From assembly GCA_029298735.1 (NCBI GenBank), contig JANSLP010000533.1:1-14181 (forward strand): a stretch of 14,181 nt of DNA. The letters are read 5' to 3'. Source of the stretch: Ophiostoma sp. CBS 140.51 (Eukaryota > Ascomycota > Sordariomycetes > Ophiostomatales > Ophiostomataceae). Below are positions 1 to 8,642 of this stretch, piece by piece. The first letter of the stretch is position 1. Each line of letters opens with the position of its first letter. Made by a program: the position numbers and the translations under genes. The notes below the pieces were generated by a model, which was not told the DNA's origin, made no database searches, and saw only the letters and a list, made by a program, of their open reading frames with translations.

Positions 1-405
1 ACTAATTTTTTTATAAAATTATATATAAAATAAACAAAGTACTCCACATTAAAGGCACAGGGCACATCACGTCTATACTTTATTTTCAGGTGATCGTGAA
101 CCAATATTTCTGTGATAAAATGAATATTTGGGTATGTGTGCCATGCTGCAATGCACTAGCAATAGTAGTAAGTGAAGAGCAAGCAGAAAATGTAAGGAAT
201 AGTAAACAAAAGCTGCGCGTATAACAGGTATAAAAATGATATGAGTGATAACATGAATGGCAAAAAGAGCCCGCCGAGTGCATAAGATGTCATAAAAAGG
301 GACAAAACCTGACCGGCGTAGCAGCTATGGATGAACATAAACGTTGGAAGACGACAAATGCATGCTTAATACACCCGATAAAGAAAAACGTAACGTAAAA
401 ACCCA
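1..405 (-). other. 3' flank of the inositol 5-phosphatase gene
   Basis: This AT-rich stretch follows the phosphatase stop codon on the minus strand and probably holds its 3' UTR and polyadenylation region. Two short minus-strand frames here (338 to 156 and 283 to 86) encode Phe/Leu/Tyr/Cys-rich peptides. They are in a different frame from the phosphatase and their codon use resembles AT-rich UTR, so I do not call them genes. Nothing on the plus strand looks coding. Confidence 0.6.
79..84 (-). terminator. Possible polyadenylation signal AATAAA
   Basis: AATAAA is read on the minus strand about 320 nt past the phosphatase stop. It lies upstream of a very AT-rich stretch at 1-40 that could hold the cleavage site. 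Fungal poly(A) signals are loose, so this is the best candidate and not a firm assignment. Confidence 0.35.
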
Positions 406-2208
406 TCACAACAACCCCACCCACGCCCAGTAGAGGCCGACGACGACCATAACCGTCGTGACCATCACGACAGCACCGGCCCGGGTGTTGAACAGCAGCA
501 TACCGCCACCGGCCAAGCGCTCCCGGTTACGGGCACGGGCACGGCGGGCCCAGGCGTCAATGTCAATGGCCACAGGCAGGCGGACGCGAGGGTCGACAGC
601 CCGCAGGTCGCTGTCTGCCGATTCGCCGTCGCCGCCGTCAACACCGTCTCCTACTACAACGTCCTCCTCGGGGTGCCCCTGAGGCTTGCCGAGAAGAGGG
701 ACTTGGGCCCGGAAATACACAGGCTGGTGGTCGCTGGTGTGCATCAAGGGGAGGGACTTGTAGGATGTGACTTTGACTTCGGGAGTCTCTGTCGAGTCGG
801 GGTCGGCCTGGCTCTTGACCCATATGGGGACGTCCAGGTACAAAACACGGTCGCACCAGCTGGGCCAGCGGTGTGAAGCATACTTCCAGGGCACCGGCTT
901 CGCGCTGTCCGAGGAAGAGCCTGACTCTTCGTACTCGCGAATCTCGTCGCTGTTGTAGGGCACCGCCCCTCCGGCAATATCATCTGCACTGAGGACATCG
1001 TACTTGTATGTAGGAGGAAAGGTGATGGGCGCTTCGCTCATTCCGTGGAACGTGCGACCGGCCAGGCGCTCCTCGGTCAGCTGGTCCCGCTTCAAGAACT
1101 TTTGCCACGTGCTCTTGGTAGGGAACTCGGCGTCGGCAGGAGGACGCTGGTCACCGATACGGTAGTTGAGATCACCGGCCACAAACAACAAGCTGTCCGG
1201 CCGGAAGATGGAGAGGTCATGCAGCTGGCGGCGGACATCAATCTCGTGCTGGTGTTGACCCAGCAGAAGCCAGGCATCGTCTCCGGCAGCATCTGCTGCG
1301 GCTGCCTCGGCTTCTTCCTCGGCCGTGCGTGGCGTGCTGGCTGCTTCATCGTGATTCCGACCTTGGCGGTCACGCTTAAGAGCATTCGCTGCCTCACGGG
1401 CAGTGACGTCGACAAGCACATCGTTAGGGTTGCCAAAGGTCAGACCGGCAACAATGCTGCGCCAGTTTGCATTGCGTCGCCGGACGTTCCACTCCATGGC
1501 CGCCAAATGTGTGGCAACAAAGGTGAGCTCGCTGGGTGTCGATTCGGACGTGCCGTCGCCGGCTGCCTTCTCGTAGGCAATCCTTATGCCAACCGCACCC
1601 TTGTTGCCCATATCGGCCACACCAAAGCCGCAGTGTGCGACCTGGATGTTGTGGATGGCTGACGGGTCACGGGCGTACATGAGGATGGCTGTCATGCCAA
1701 CGTGTGCTTGGTGGACAAAGTGGTAGGTCTTCTTGGGCCCCTTTGATGTGCGGGCATGGCCTTGCTGCTGTGTCTGTGCTGCTGTAGCCCCGGCATCACC
1801 GTCTGCGTCGGCATCGTCGCCGCCAAATTCGTATCCGCCGACTTGTGTTGCAGCCTGGCTGAGGGCGTCGCCGAAGCGTATGAGGAAGGGGTTGAGAAAG
1901 TAGGAACCAGCAAAGGCATGACCGAGAGGAGCTACCTCCTGCAAGGAGCTGCGAGGCAAACAAACATTTAGCTACATGGTCGACGGGAGCAATTGGACAG
2001 CTGCTGTGTCCGGAGGAACTCACAAAACGACTAGGTCTGGCAGCAAGGACGTGTTGGACACCGCGCTATGGTCGGACAATGCATGCTGCAGGTGCCCTGC
2101 GAAGTCGGGGATATTGATGGGTGCTTTTGCACAGTTGAATGTGAGCAGCAGCAGATCCAATGTCGGGAAGGAGACCATGTTGTCGATGTTGCTCGAGGTT
2201 TGGGCCAT
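406..2208 (-). CDS. Inositol polyphosphate 5-phosphatase, tail-anchored
   Basis: Spliced gene: exon 1 is 2208-2024 and exon 2 is 1948-406, giving 575 residues. The longest open frame starts only in exon 2 at a TTG preceded by a stop. The true N-terminus is the separate frame that begins MAQTSSNIDN, with A at -3 of the ATG. Splicing GTGAGT (2023) to CGCAG (1949) restores the family block LPDLVVFSLQEVAPLG. Seen in the protein: QE at about 65-66 (metal-ligand Glu), NKG at 177-179, THL at 208-210, GDLNYRI at 320-326, FPPTYK at 372-377, WPSWCDRVL at 423-431 and SDHQPV at 467-472. This is the full ordered motif set of the Mg-dependent 5-phosphatase (IPPc, exo/endonuclease/phosphatase fold) family. 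These enzymes remove the 5-phosphate from Ins(1,4,5)P3 and/or PI(4,5)P2-type lipids. Acidic or Ala-rich insertions lie at about 104-125 and 262-288, and an acidic Gly-rich linker at about 486-515. The C-terminus has a basic patch (528-539) and a hydrophobic helix (about 552-574), the architecture of a tail-anchored membrane protein. No SAC, SH2 or RhoGAP domain is present. Substrate preference cannot be read from the sequence. Confidence 0.94.
1949..2023 (-). other. Intron of the 5-phosphatase gene (75 nt)
   Basis: The donor is GTGAGT at 2023, the acceptor CGCAG ends at 1949, and a branch-like GCTAAAT lies near 1966-1972. It interrupts a codon after its second base (TT|C, Phe62). A second in-frame AG ten bases further on (ending at 1939) would put the exon start at 1938. 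That shifts the frame, because 10 is not a multiple of three, so the first AG is preferred. Retention gives a stop right after the donor (TTG TGA). Confidence 0.92.
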
Positions 2209-2345
2209 TGTCGGTGACGAGAGGAGGAGGAAAAGAAAGAGGAAGAGGAAGAAGAAGGGGAAGCGAGAGGCGGAAGAACGAGCGGCTGGTGGTTGAATGC
2301 AAGAGGCACACGAAAGGGAGGCTGAACTTGAACGACGAATAGGAA
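2209..2345 (-). promoter_or_regulatory. CT-rich leader and core promoter of the 5-phosphatase gene
   Basis: On the sense (minus) strand the bases just before the ATG, about 2219-2280, are almost pure C/T with runs of CTTCTTCCTC type. Pyrimidine tracts of this kind are typical just upstream of or around transcription starts in filamentous ascomycetes. No TATA box stands out. The transcription start is not determined. Confidence 0.55.
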
Positions 2346-4753
2346 TGAAATGCGCGTACCGCTGTGCTCCCAGGGCTGCTTCAACCCTTTTTGTCAGTGC
2401 CTCTTTTCCTTTACCGAGCTGTGTGAGGTGGTTCGTTGTGCGGTGGCCTTTCGTAATTGCACTCTTTTGCTTGTGAGAGCTGTTAGACCCTGATTTTCGT
2501 TTCTCAACGGCCCTGCGGCTGCTTTTGAAGGTTCAGAGCTCAGCTTCCTGGGACCCCGCCACGATTTCGGTTCGCACACCGTAAAGCGGCTTCGTAGGGC
2601 CAGACAGTGTGGGGGCCTGGAAGCGGAATTGAGAGGCTGAAAAAGGGTCGCCAAAGAGTGAATGAGTGGGTGCTATTTGTGGGGCAATGCAGAGTGGGAG
2701 GGATGATGGGGCTGAGAGTCGTTGTGCGAGCAAAGCGAAATGGCGGCGCATCCTCCCACAAAAGACGACGCAAAAAAAGGGACAATGAGGCTTTGGGGTG
2801 AGGGAAAAAGAGGGGGAATGCAAAAGAGTACACGATGTTGCAACATCTCCTGGTTTTGTTCGATCCAGAGGGCTGCCTCTTTCCCTTTTTGTGCCTGTTT
2901 GTGCCTCGCTCGTGCTGTTTCTCATGTTTTTGAATCAGGCCAGGCAATATGCGCACTTGCCCAATTTATCACCACGTGCCGCTTTTTTGGCAGGTGCGCG
3001 ATCTTTGCCGTTCGTCTAGGCTGCCTGGCACACACCTTGTGCTCTTGGCCTTTAATGGAAAGAACGATCAGCAGCACATTACTCACCTCCACAATATCAA
3101 GATCGTGAAAGAAAGAAACAGGTACAAGTTCTTAACACGATAGTCACATTCAAAAATAGGTTGCCATGGGCCAAAGTTTGTAAGAAAGAGGTGAATTGTT
3201 GCTTTGCGAAATATAATATGCGATGAGTGGAATGATGTTATGAACAGACACAGCTTTTAGACGCCAGCGTATGCCTTGCCTAAAAGACTTTGAGTCTGTC
3301 CCACTTGTCACGGTGAAAGATACATCATGAATGCTGCAGCTTCTCCCCGTGAGCAAACACCCGCCTCACAACAGTAAACCCCCTCCTCGTTTTCTGAACA
3401 CTGACTGACGACCCTCCCCCATTAAGACACAAACTGACTTCAGGCTGTTTCATGCGCCCATACCCTCAAAAAAGGTAGAATGCCTTGAATCAACCTCGTA
3501 GCCAACTCCTGTCCCAACTGCCCCTGCCTCCCAGGTCGCCGCCGTGAAACAACTCGTCTAAATCTCGTGTTTTCTTGCAATTTGGATCCTCCGCACGCCG
3601 TAGTCTTGTTGAAAAAAGTGTCACCTCGTCCCCTTGAAAAATAAAACTTATTACCTCCCCACAAGCGAACTGAAAAGCGACATGCCAAGCAAAGAAGCAG
3701 AAGACTTGAAGGAAAAGAAATGCAGGAACGGAACTCGTAAGCCATGATGAAATAGGAGATAAAAGGAAAAAAAAGAAAACAGAACAGGAATGAGAAACAG
3801 CACACAATGATGGAGAGAAGGAAATTAGGCGTGAACGTGTGATGAAAAACGACAAAGAACTGGTGGTAGGGGGAATTTGGGGCAATGGGGAATGGGGAAA
3901 AGGGGGGGGGGGGGTAGGTGCAAATCGTGGTTTTTGGCTGGTTGTTCTTCGACACAACGATCGATGAGGACGAAAATAATGTTGGGATAAGGACTACTCA
4001 AAGCAAAGAATGCTGGTGAATAAGTTCAGTCCTTCTCCTCTTCGTCCAAATCGTCGTCTTTCGATAAAAGGCTGGATCAGGTGTCAAACTTCCCCGTTGA
4101 AAATTGTCGCACTCCTGCTGCATCGAGCTATTAAGGAGGTAAGGCTCGAAACAGAAACAGGAATAGGACATTGGGGAAGAGGACAAGCCGGCAGTCATCG
4201 GAATAAAATCGAAAGTGTGTATACCCGAGTGTCGACGGAAGACGGGAGCCGTCTGTCGAAAACCGTATCAGGCGAGAAGATTTGTTTTGTCGTTTGCCGT
4301 GTACAAAGAAACGCGGTGATCGTAACGGGGGAGGGGATGGCGTAGTCGCTGAAGTCGTTACCAGCGAAACCTTGGAACAAAGCTCGCCCGAGTGGCGCTG
4401 GGAACTTCCGCCTTCTTTCCGTGGTGATGAGCATTGGGTCATGCCTCGCCGAATACGAGGTATGCCAATGCCACAATCACCGCCGTCGATAAAACAAATC
4501 TTGCTCCAGACAAAAAAAAAATCTGGGAAGCCAAGCGCAAAAATAAGAAATGATGGGGGGAAAACAATGGAAAAAGAAGCTGCAACAGGGTTGGGTGTAG
4601 GGGATCGCGGCAACCAGCGGTGAATGATTAAAAGGACCAAGTGTCCTATGCCGAGATTTGATTTGGAGCGGAGTGTCTAGTCACATAGCAAAGCCTTGGG
4701 ATCCCCGTCCCATTTGACGGTTACCAAAGGCCAAACTAGTCACAATTCACTGC
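2346..4753. other. Intergenic region without a recognised gene
   Basis: This is about 2.4 kb between the start of the phosphatase gene and the stop of the kinase gene. Open frames here are short and match no family I know. The high-coordinate end must contain the kinase 3' UTR and the low-coordinate end the phosphatase promoter. A CACGTG E-box lies at 2973-2978. The sense strand is CT-rich between about 3960 and 3745, then becomes mixed after an ATG at 3745. A short minus-strand acidic frame lies at 4065-4033. These are discussed as findings because none is strong enough to annotate as a gene. Confidence 0.6.
3869..3914 (+). other. G-quadruplex motif with a 13-G run
   Basis: Five G-tracts lie on the plus strand: 3869-3873, 3879-3882, 3887-3890, 3894-3897 and 3902-3914, with loops of 5, 4, 3 and 4 bases. 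This satisfies the usual four-tract rule with room to spare. The minus strand is the matching C-rich tract. The 13-G run is also prone to sequencing length error. Confidence 0.8.
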
Positions 4754-6253
4754 TCACTGAGCCCCGTAGCCCTGGCCGTAAATACCACCCTGGCCGCCGC
4801 CCTGCTGGCCGCGAGAAGACGAGCGAAGCCTGATGCAAGATGGTGGTTAGTTAAGCAGCCCGTGCAAAAAAATAAAGTCCAGAAACCCATTGAAAACCAT
4901 GTCCAGTGGCCGCAGAACGGCAGGGCATCTCCCCTAGCCCCGCTACCTCCCAAAAGGATCTTGACAAGGCAGAAACAAGGGAAAGAAAGTAGGATCCCTT
5001 ACAAGGAGTGTTGGTTGGGTTGGGCTGTGGTGGGCGCAACTCACATCCGGTCACCAGGGCCGGCACCGCGACTGGCATCATGAGCATCGCCAGCACCACC
5101 CATCATCTTAGCGTTGCGGGGACGGCCACCAGCGAGCATCTGGGCGCTGTTGCCAGGCTTAACGGCGCCGGCCTGGGTCGGCTGGCCAGTAGCGGCATCG
5201 GTGCGCTGCTGCTTGTCGTCGGCAGCACCAGCAGCCTGGGCAATAGCCTGAGCGTTCTTCTGGTACTTGTACACAGTCCAGTCGAAGACGTAGTCATACT
5301 GGAAGCCCTCACGGACGAACAGGTCGCGGAAGATCTTCCGCAGGTAGCTGTAGTCGGGCTTGTCGTCGAAGCGGAGCGATCGGGTGTAGTTCAGGTAGAT
5401 GGCGAACTCGTTAGGGAAGCCGCGGCAGAGGACCTCGGTGGGAGTAGTCATCTTTTTCTCCATGATTCTGTCGTACTTCTGCTTCTTAGTGGCAGCCTTG
5501 AGACCCTGCCAGGGAAGGGAGCCACGGCAGAAGTAGAGCATGACGTAGCCCAGGGACTCCATGTCGTCACGACGGGACTGCTCGACACCCAAGTGCGTGT
5601 TGATAGATGCGTAACGGGCTGTGCCCGTGAGGTTCTTGTTCTCACGGTACGGAATGTGGAAGTGAGTCTTGGGGTCACGGTACTTCTTGGCCAAACCAAA
5701 GTCAATAACGTTGACCTGGTTGCCACGCTTGCCAATGCCCATGAGGAAGTTGTCGGGCTTGATGTCGCGGTGGATGAACGACTTGGCGTGGATGTACTCG
5801 ATGCGGGAGATGAGCTGGTCAGCCAGCAGCAGAACCGTCTTCAGCGAGAACTTGCGGTTGCAGAAGTTGAACAGGTCCTCCAGGGAGGGACCGAGCAGGT
5901 CGAGGACCATGGCATTGTAGTCGCACTCAGTGCCGAACCAGCGGACAAAGGGAATGCCGACGCCGCCAGCCAGGGACTTGTAGACGCGAGCCTCGTACTC
6001 GAGCTGGGGGTGCTTGGCCTTGACGCTCTCCAGCTTGATGGCAATCTCCTCGCCGGAGATGATGTTTGTGCCCAGGTAGATGTCACCGAATGAACCGGAG
6101 CCGATCTTGCGGCCGATGCGGTACTTGTTACCGACGCGAAGATCCTGTCGAGCGATACGGTTAGGTTCCATGTCGTTTGGTTTTCGAGGCTCAAATGGCC
6201 CAAAAGGCCCAAATGCAGCAGGGCTGGAGAGGGATGCTTACCATAGTCGTCAT
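4754..6253 (-). CDS. ck-1a: Casein kinase 1 (CK1 delta/epsilon type; Hrr25 / CK-1a)
   Basis: Ser/Thr kinase with three coding exons: 6253-6242 (Met-Thr-Thr-Met), 6144-5045 and 4829-4754, giving 395 residues. The long frame's own start at 6171 yields MEPNRIARQ, which is intron sequence. Splicing at 6241/6145 gives MTTMDLRVGNKYRIG, the N-terminus I recall for filamentous fungal CK1. Seen in the protein: glycine loop GSGSFG (19-24), VAIK-equivalent AIK with Lys41, HRDIKPDN (129-136, catalytic Asp131), DFG (152-154), the CK1 replacement of the APE motif around EQSRRDDMES, a basic TKKQKYDR segment (223-230) and DWTVYKYQ closing the catalytic domain near 299. The tail is Ala/Gly/Gln-rich and probably disordered, ending RSSSRGQQ...YGQGYGAQ. 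The family works in DNA repair, membrane traffic, ribosome maturation and, in Neurospora, phosphorylation of the clock protein FRQ. It prefers acidic or prephosphorylated substrates. The symbol follows Neurospora usage. The long CT-rich leader and C-ending codons suggest strong constitutive expression. Confidence 0.98.
4830..5044 (-). other. 3'-terminal coding intron of casein kinase 1 (215 nt)
   Basis: The donor is GTGAGT at 5044, the branch site is TAACTAACC near 4845-4853, and the acceptor CATCAG ends at 4830. The exon ends in AT and is completed by the first G of exon 3, so Met371 is encoded by either form. Without splicing the next codon is TGA (5043-5041). With splicing 24 residues are added and the stop is TGA at 4756-4754. 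A second donor-like GTAAGG starts at 5002 inside the intron. This intron is about two to three times longer than the other two. Confidence 0.85.
6145..6241 (-). other. First coding intron of casein kinase 1 (97 nt)
   Basis: The donor is GTAAGC at 6241, the branch site is CCTAACC near 6158-6164, and the acceptor CGACAG ends at 6145. It lies between codons 4 and 5. It contains an ATG (6171) in frame with exon 2, which makes an unspliced reading look like a valid but non-conserved N-terminus. Confidence 0.94.
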
Positions 6254-7015
6254 CTTTACGGATAGTTCCTCGAGCACGCGAGGTCGTTAGATGTGAGGGT
6301 GTTTGTTGTGATCAAAATGCGAGAGGCTGTAGAAAGGGAGAAAAAGATTGTTAGTTGAGACAGCTTTTTTTTTTTAAATCGGTGTTTTGGGTCCGATTTT
6401 TGGGCCAGATCCACGAGGCAACGAGGCAGACAGCGCTGATCAATCAATATTGGGGGAAGACGATAGCGAGACAAATGAGAGAAAGGGGATATTAAGAAGA
6501 CGGTGAGTGGAAGAAGGGGAAATGGGGAGACAGAGAGAAGAGAATAATGTGAAGAGGATGATGTGGTGCGTGTTGCCAGGTAAGAGAGTGATGTGCGTCA
6601 ACGATGACACAACAGTAGTGTGCACAAGACAAATGAAGGACGTGGAAGAGCGGAGCGTTGGTGGGATGAGGACGTCAAAAAGAGAGCGAAGAGTGACGAG
6701 GTGACTCGAAGGTCGAAAAAAGGTCGACAAAAAGCGAATAAGGGCGAAAAGTGTCAATATCGAGCAGACGGCTCCGCGAGACACTTCACTGCGGACAGCA
6801 AGCAGTCTTTTGGAAACAGGACCCGATATTTCCTTGGAGAGCCGAAGCGGCGGTGAAGCGAGGAGGGTGGCGATGGATGTCGAAAAAAGGGCAGAACAAA
6901 AGACAAAAGGACGGAAAGGCCACAATGCCTCGCAAAAAGAGAGAAAAACATGGAGAAAAAAAGGTGTCTGGTCCTCGATCGAGCAACAAAAAGGCACCTA
7001 CATATAAAAGATGCG
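6254..7015 (-). promoter_or_regulatory. CT-rich leader and promoter region of casein kinase 1
   Basis: The minus strand is strongly pyrimidine-rich through most of this stretch, with many CTTTTT and CTCTTC runs. A TATA-like TTTATATG is read on the minus strand near 7001-7009, about 750 nt before the start codon. Several ATGs lie between it and the start codon, one opening a 65-codon frame at 6951, so a start site this far away would bring upstream ORFs. The actual transcription start cannot be fixed from sequence. Confidence 0.45.
6327..6354 (-). other. Splice acceptor of a probable 5'-UTR intron in the kinase gene
   Basis: Read on the minus strand: branch site AACTAACAA (CTAAC at 6354-6350), a C/T tract, then CTACAG ending at 6327. 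Each element matches fungal consensus and the branch-to-AG distance is about 24 nt. The acceptor lies 73 nt before the start codon. I found no strong donor within 100 nt. The closest is a weak GTGGAT at 6414, which would give an 88-nt intron. Confidence 0.55.
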
Positions 7016-8528
7016 TTCGTGAAAAGGAAAATCGTGGTATTCGGATCGTGGATCTCGTGTGGTCGTCGATGCAGCCCGGCGGTGGTGGTGCTTCGTTGGT
7101 GTGAAGTTGGGAAGATGGGCGGAATGGAGAGAAAAAGGGAGAGAATCGGGAAAAGGGCGAGGACGTGGGAAAAGAGGGTTTGTCAGGATGGGATGGGTTT
7201 TGGCTCGTTTTGGGGGGGCCGAAAAATCAGGTGCTAATTCTGGGCTCTACTGGGTTTTGCTACCTGACATTGGCGGCATTAGCGTGCTGTGTGTTGGGAT
7301 TTGATTGATCCGTGCTGGCATTTTGGTGGCCGGGGCGGGAAGTTTTTGGGCCTACAGCGGGCATTACGAGGAAGAGACAGCGGACAGAGACCAGAGAGGG
7401 GGCTTTGGCTTCGGGAAGGACGGTTATTGGGGGTGGGAGGTGGAGGGGCGTGCTCCGTAAGGGAGGAAGGAGCCTACGAATAGGAGAGGCTTTGCCGCTA
7501 AAAAAGGAAATAAAAAAGGGCAAATAGGCGGTCGACGGAAAGAGCGACCCAAGAAAGCTGAGCGGTGGCAAGGCAAGGCGAAAAAGGCAAAAAGGGTAGG
7601 AAGTCAAGAAAGCGAGGCCCGGCAAGAGCCACCGACAGGCCCCAAGACACCAAGACAGAGCCAAAAGGGCAAAAAAGGACCAAAAAAGACAAAAAGCCCA
7701 GGCCTTTGGGGCCACCCATAGAGCCAAAGTCTATGACATGACGGACGGCCGAGGCCCTGGTCCTAAGCCTAGGCGGATCTACGACCGCGACTCGCATGTT
7801 CCGACGTGTGTAGATTTGACTGCGTTTACGGCTTTTACTGTGAATTTGCTCCGTTAACTAATATACGCGTCGTTTTCCTCCGCACAGTTGGGTTCGGCGA
7901 TTTGATGCGATACGAGGCCGGCTCCCCGAGAGGCCTCGAACCTTCCGTTTTAGCACTGCTCACAACAGGCTCAAAAAGAGAAGGAACGAAGGGGGAGCTT
8001 TGTCTGGAAGCTCCGGGAAGGTGACAAATTGTGACGCTGATCTGCTGTGCTGTCTCTGGGAAAGGTGGTGGGCAGCCTGCAGCCTGTCGACAATTGGCAC
8101 AATTGGCAAACGGGCACACAAGAAAAAGGGGGCGTCAGAATGAGCAGGAGCGAACAAGGCGCCCAGACCGTTGTTGGGCAGCCAGTAGGAGAGAAGGCTC
8201 AGGTAGACTGGGGTGCCTGCCAAAGACAAAAAGATAGGGGGTAAGGAAGGGAAGGAGCAAACGAGCTGGGAAACGCCAAAAGGCAAGGGCCGTTTTGGTG
8301 GCTTGTTGGCTGCTGTGGTGGCAGGAGGTTATGGCGGCTAGACGGTGGCCGGGGATGCTAGCATTAGCAGAGGGAAGGAACAAGAGATATCGAAGGAGTG
8401 GGGCCAGGTCGGGTTGGAGATGCGAGGTCAGGTCCAAATGACCTGGATCATATAACATCGCAACAGAGGCAATCAAATACGGAATTTCATGAGGGAGCAG
8501 TGACAATGCACGACGAGGCAGAAAAAGG

Positions 8529-8548
8529 AAAACAAAACAAAACAAAAC
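8529..8548 (+). repeat. (AAAAC)4 microsatellite
   Basis: Four perfect copies of the pentamer AAAAC in tandem, followed by a broken copy. Confidence 0.95.
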
Positions 8549-8606
8549 AACAAAAGCTCGGACTCCTGAATTTTGCAGCGAGTGAATCACTTCGGAGAAG
8601 CAAAAA

Positions 8607-8642
8607 GGAAAAGAGGAAAAGAGGAAAAGAGGAAAAGAGGAG
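8607..8642 (+). repeat. (GGAAAAGA)4 tandem repeat
   Basis: Four perfect copies of the octamer GGAAAAGA at 8607-8638, with a partial fifth. It sits within the purine-rich stretch and probably arose by slippage. Confidence 0.95.

Noticed and set aside
156..338. 60-residue hydrophobic frame after the phosphatase stop
   Set aside because: Different frame from the phosphatase, T-rich UTR composition and no splice sites that would append it. It looks like a by-product of AT/T richness.
1045..1662. 205-codon plus-strand frame opposite the phosphatase
   Set aside because: Shadow of the conserved phosphatase catalytic region on the other strand.
5008..6093. 361-codon plus-strand frame opposite the kinase
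   Set aside because: It lies directly antisense to highly conserved kinase codons. Its Val/Leu/Gly-rich translation is the usual mirror of C-ending codons.
7921..7945. B-box-like GGTTCGAGGCC on the minus strand, possible second tRNA
   Set aside because: The flanking bases do not form a T-stem, and no anticodon or acceptor stem can be drawn.
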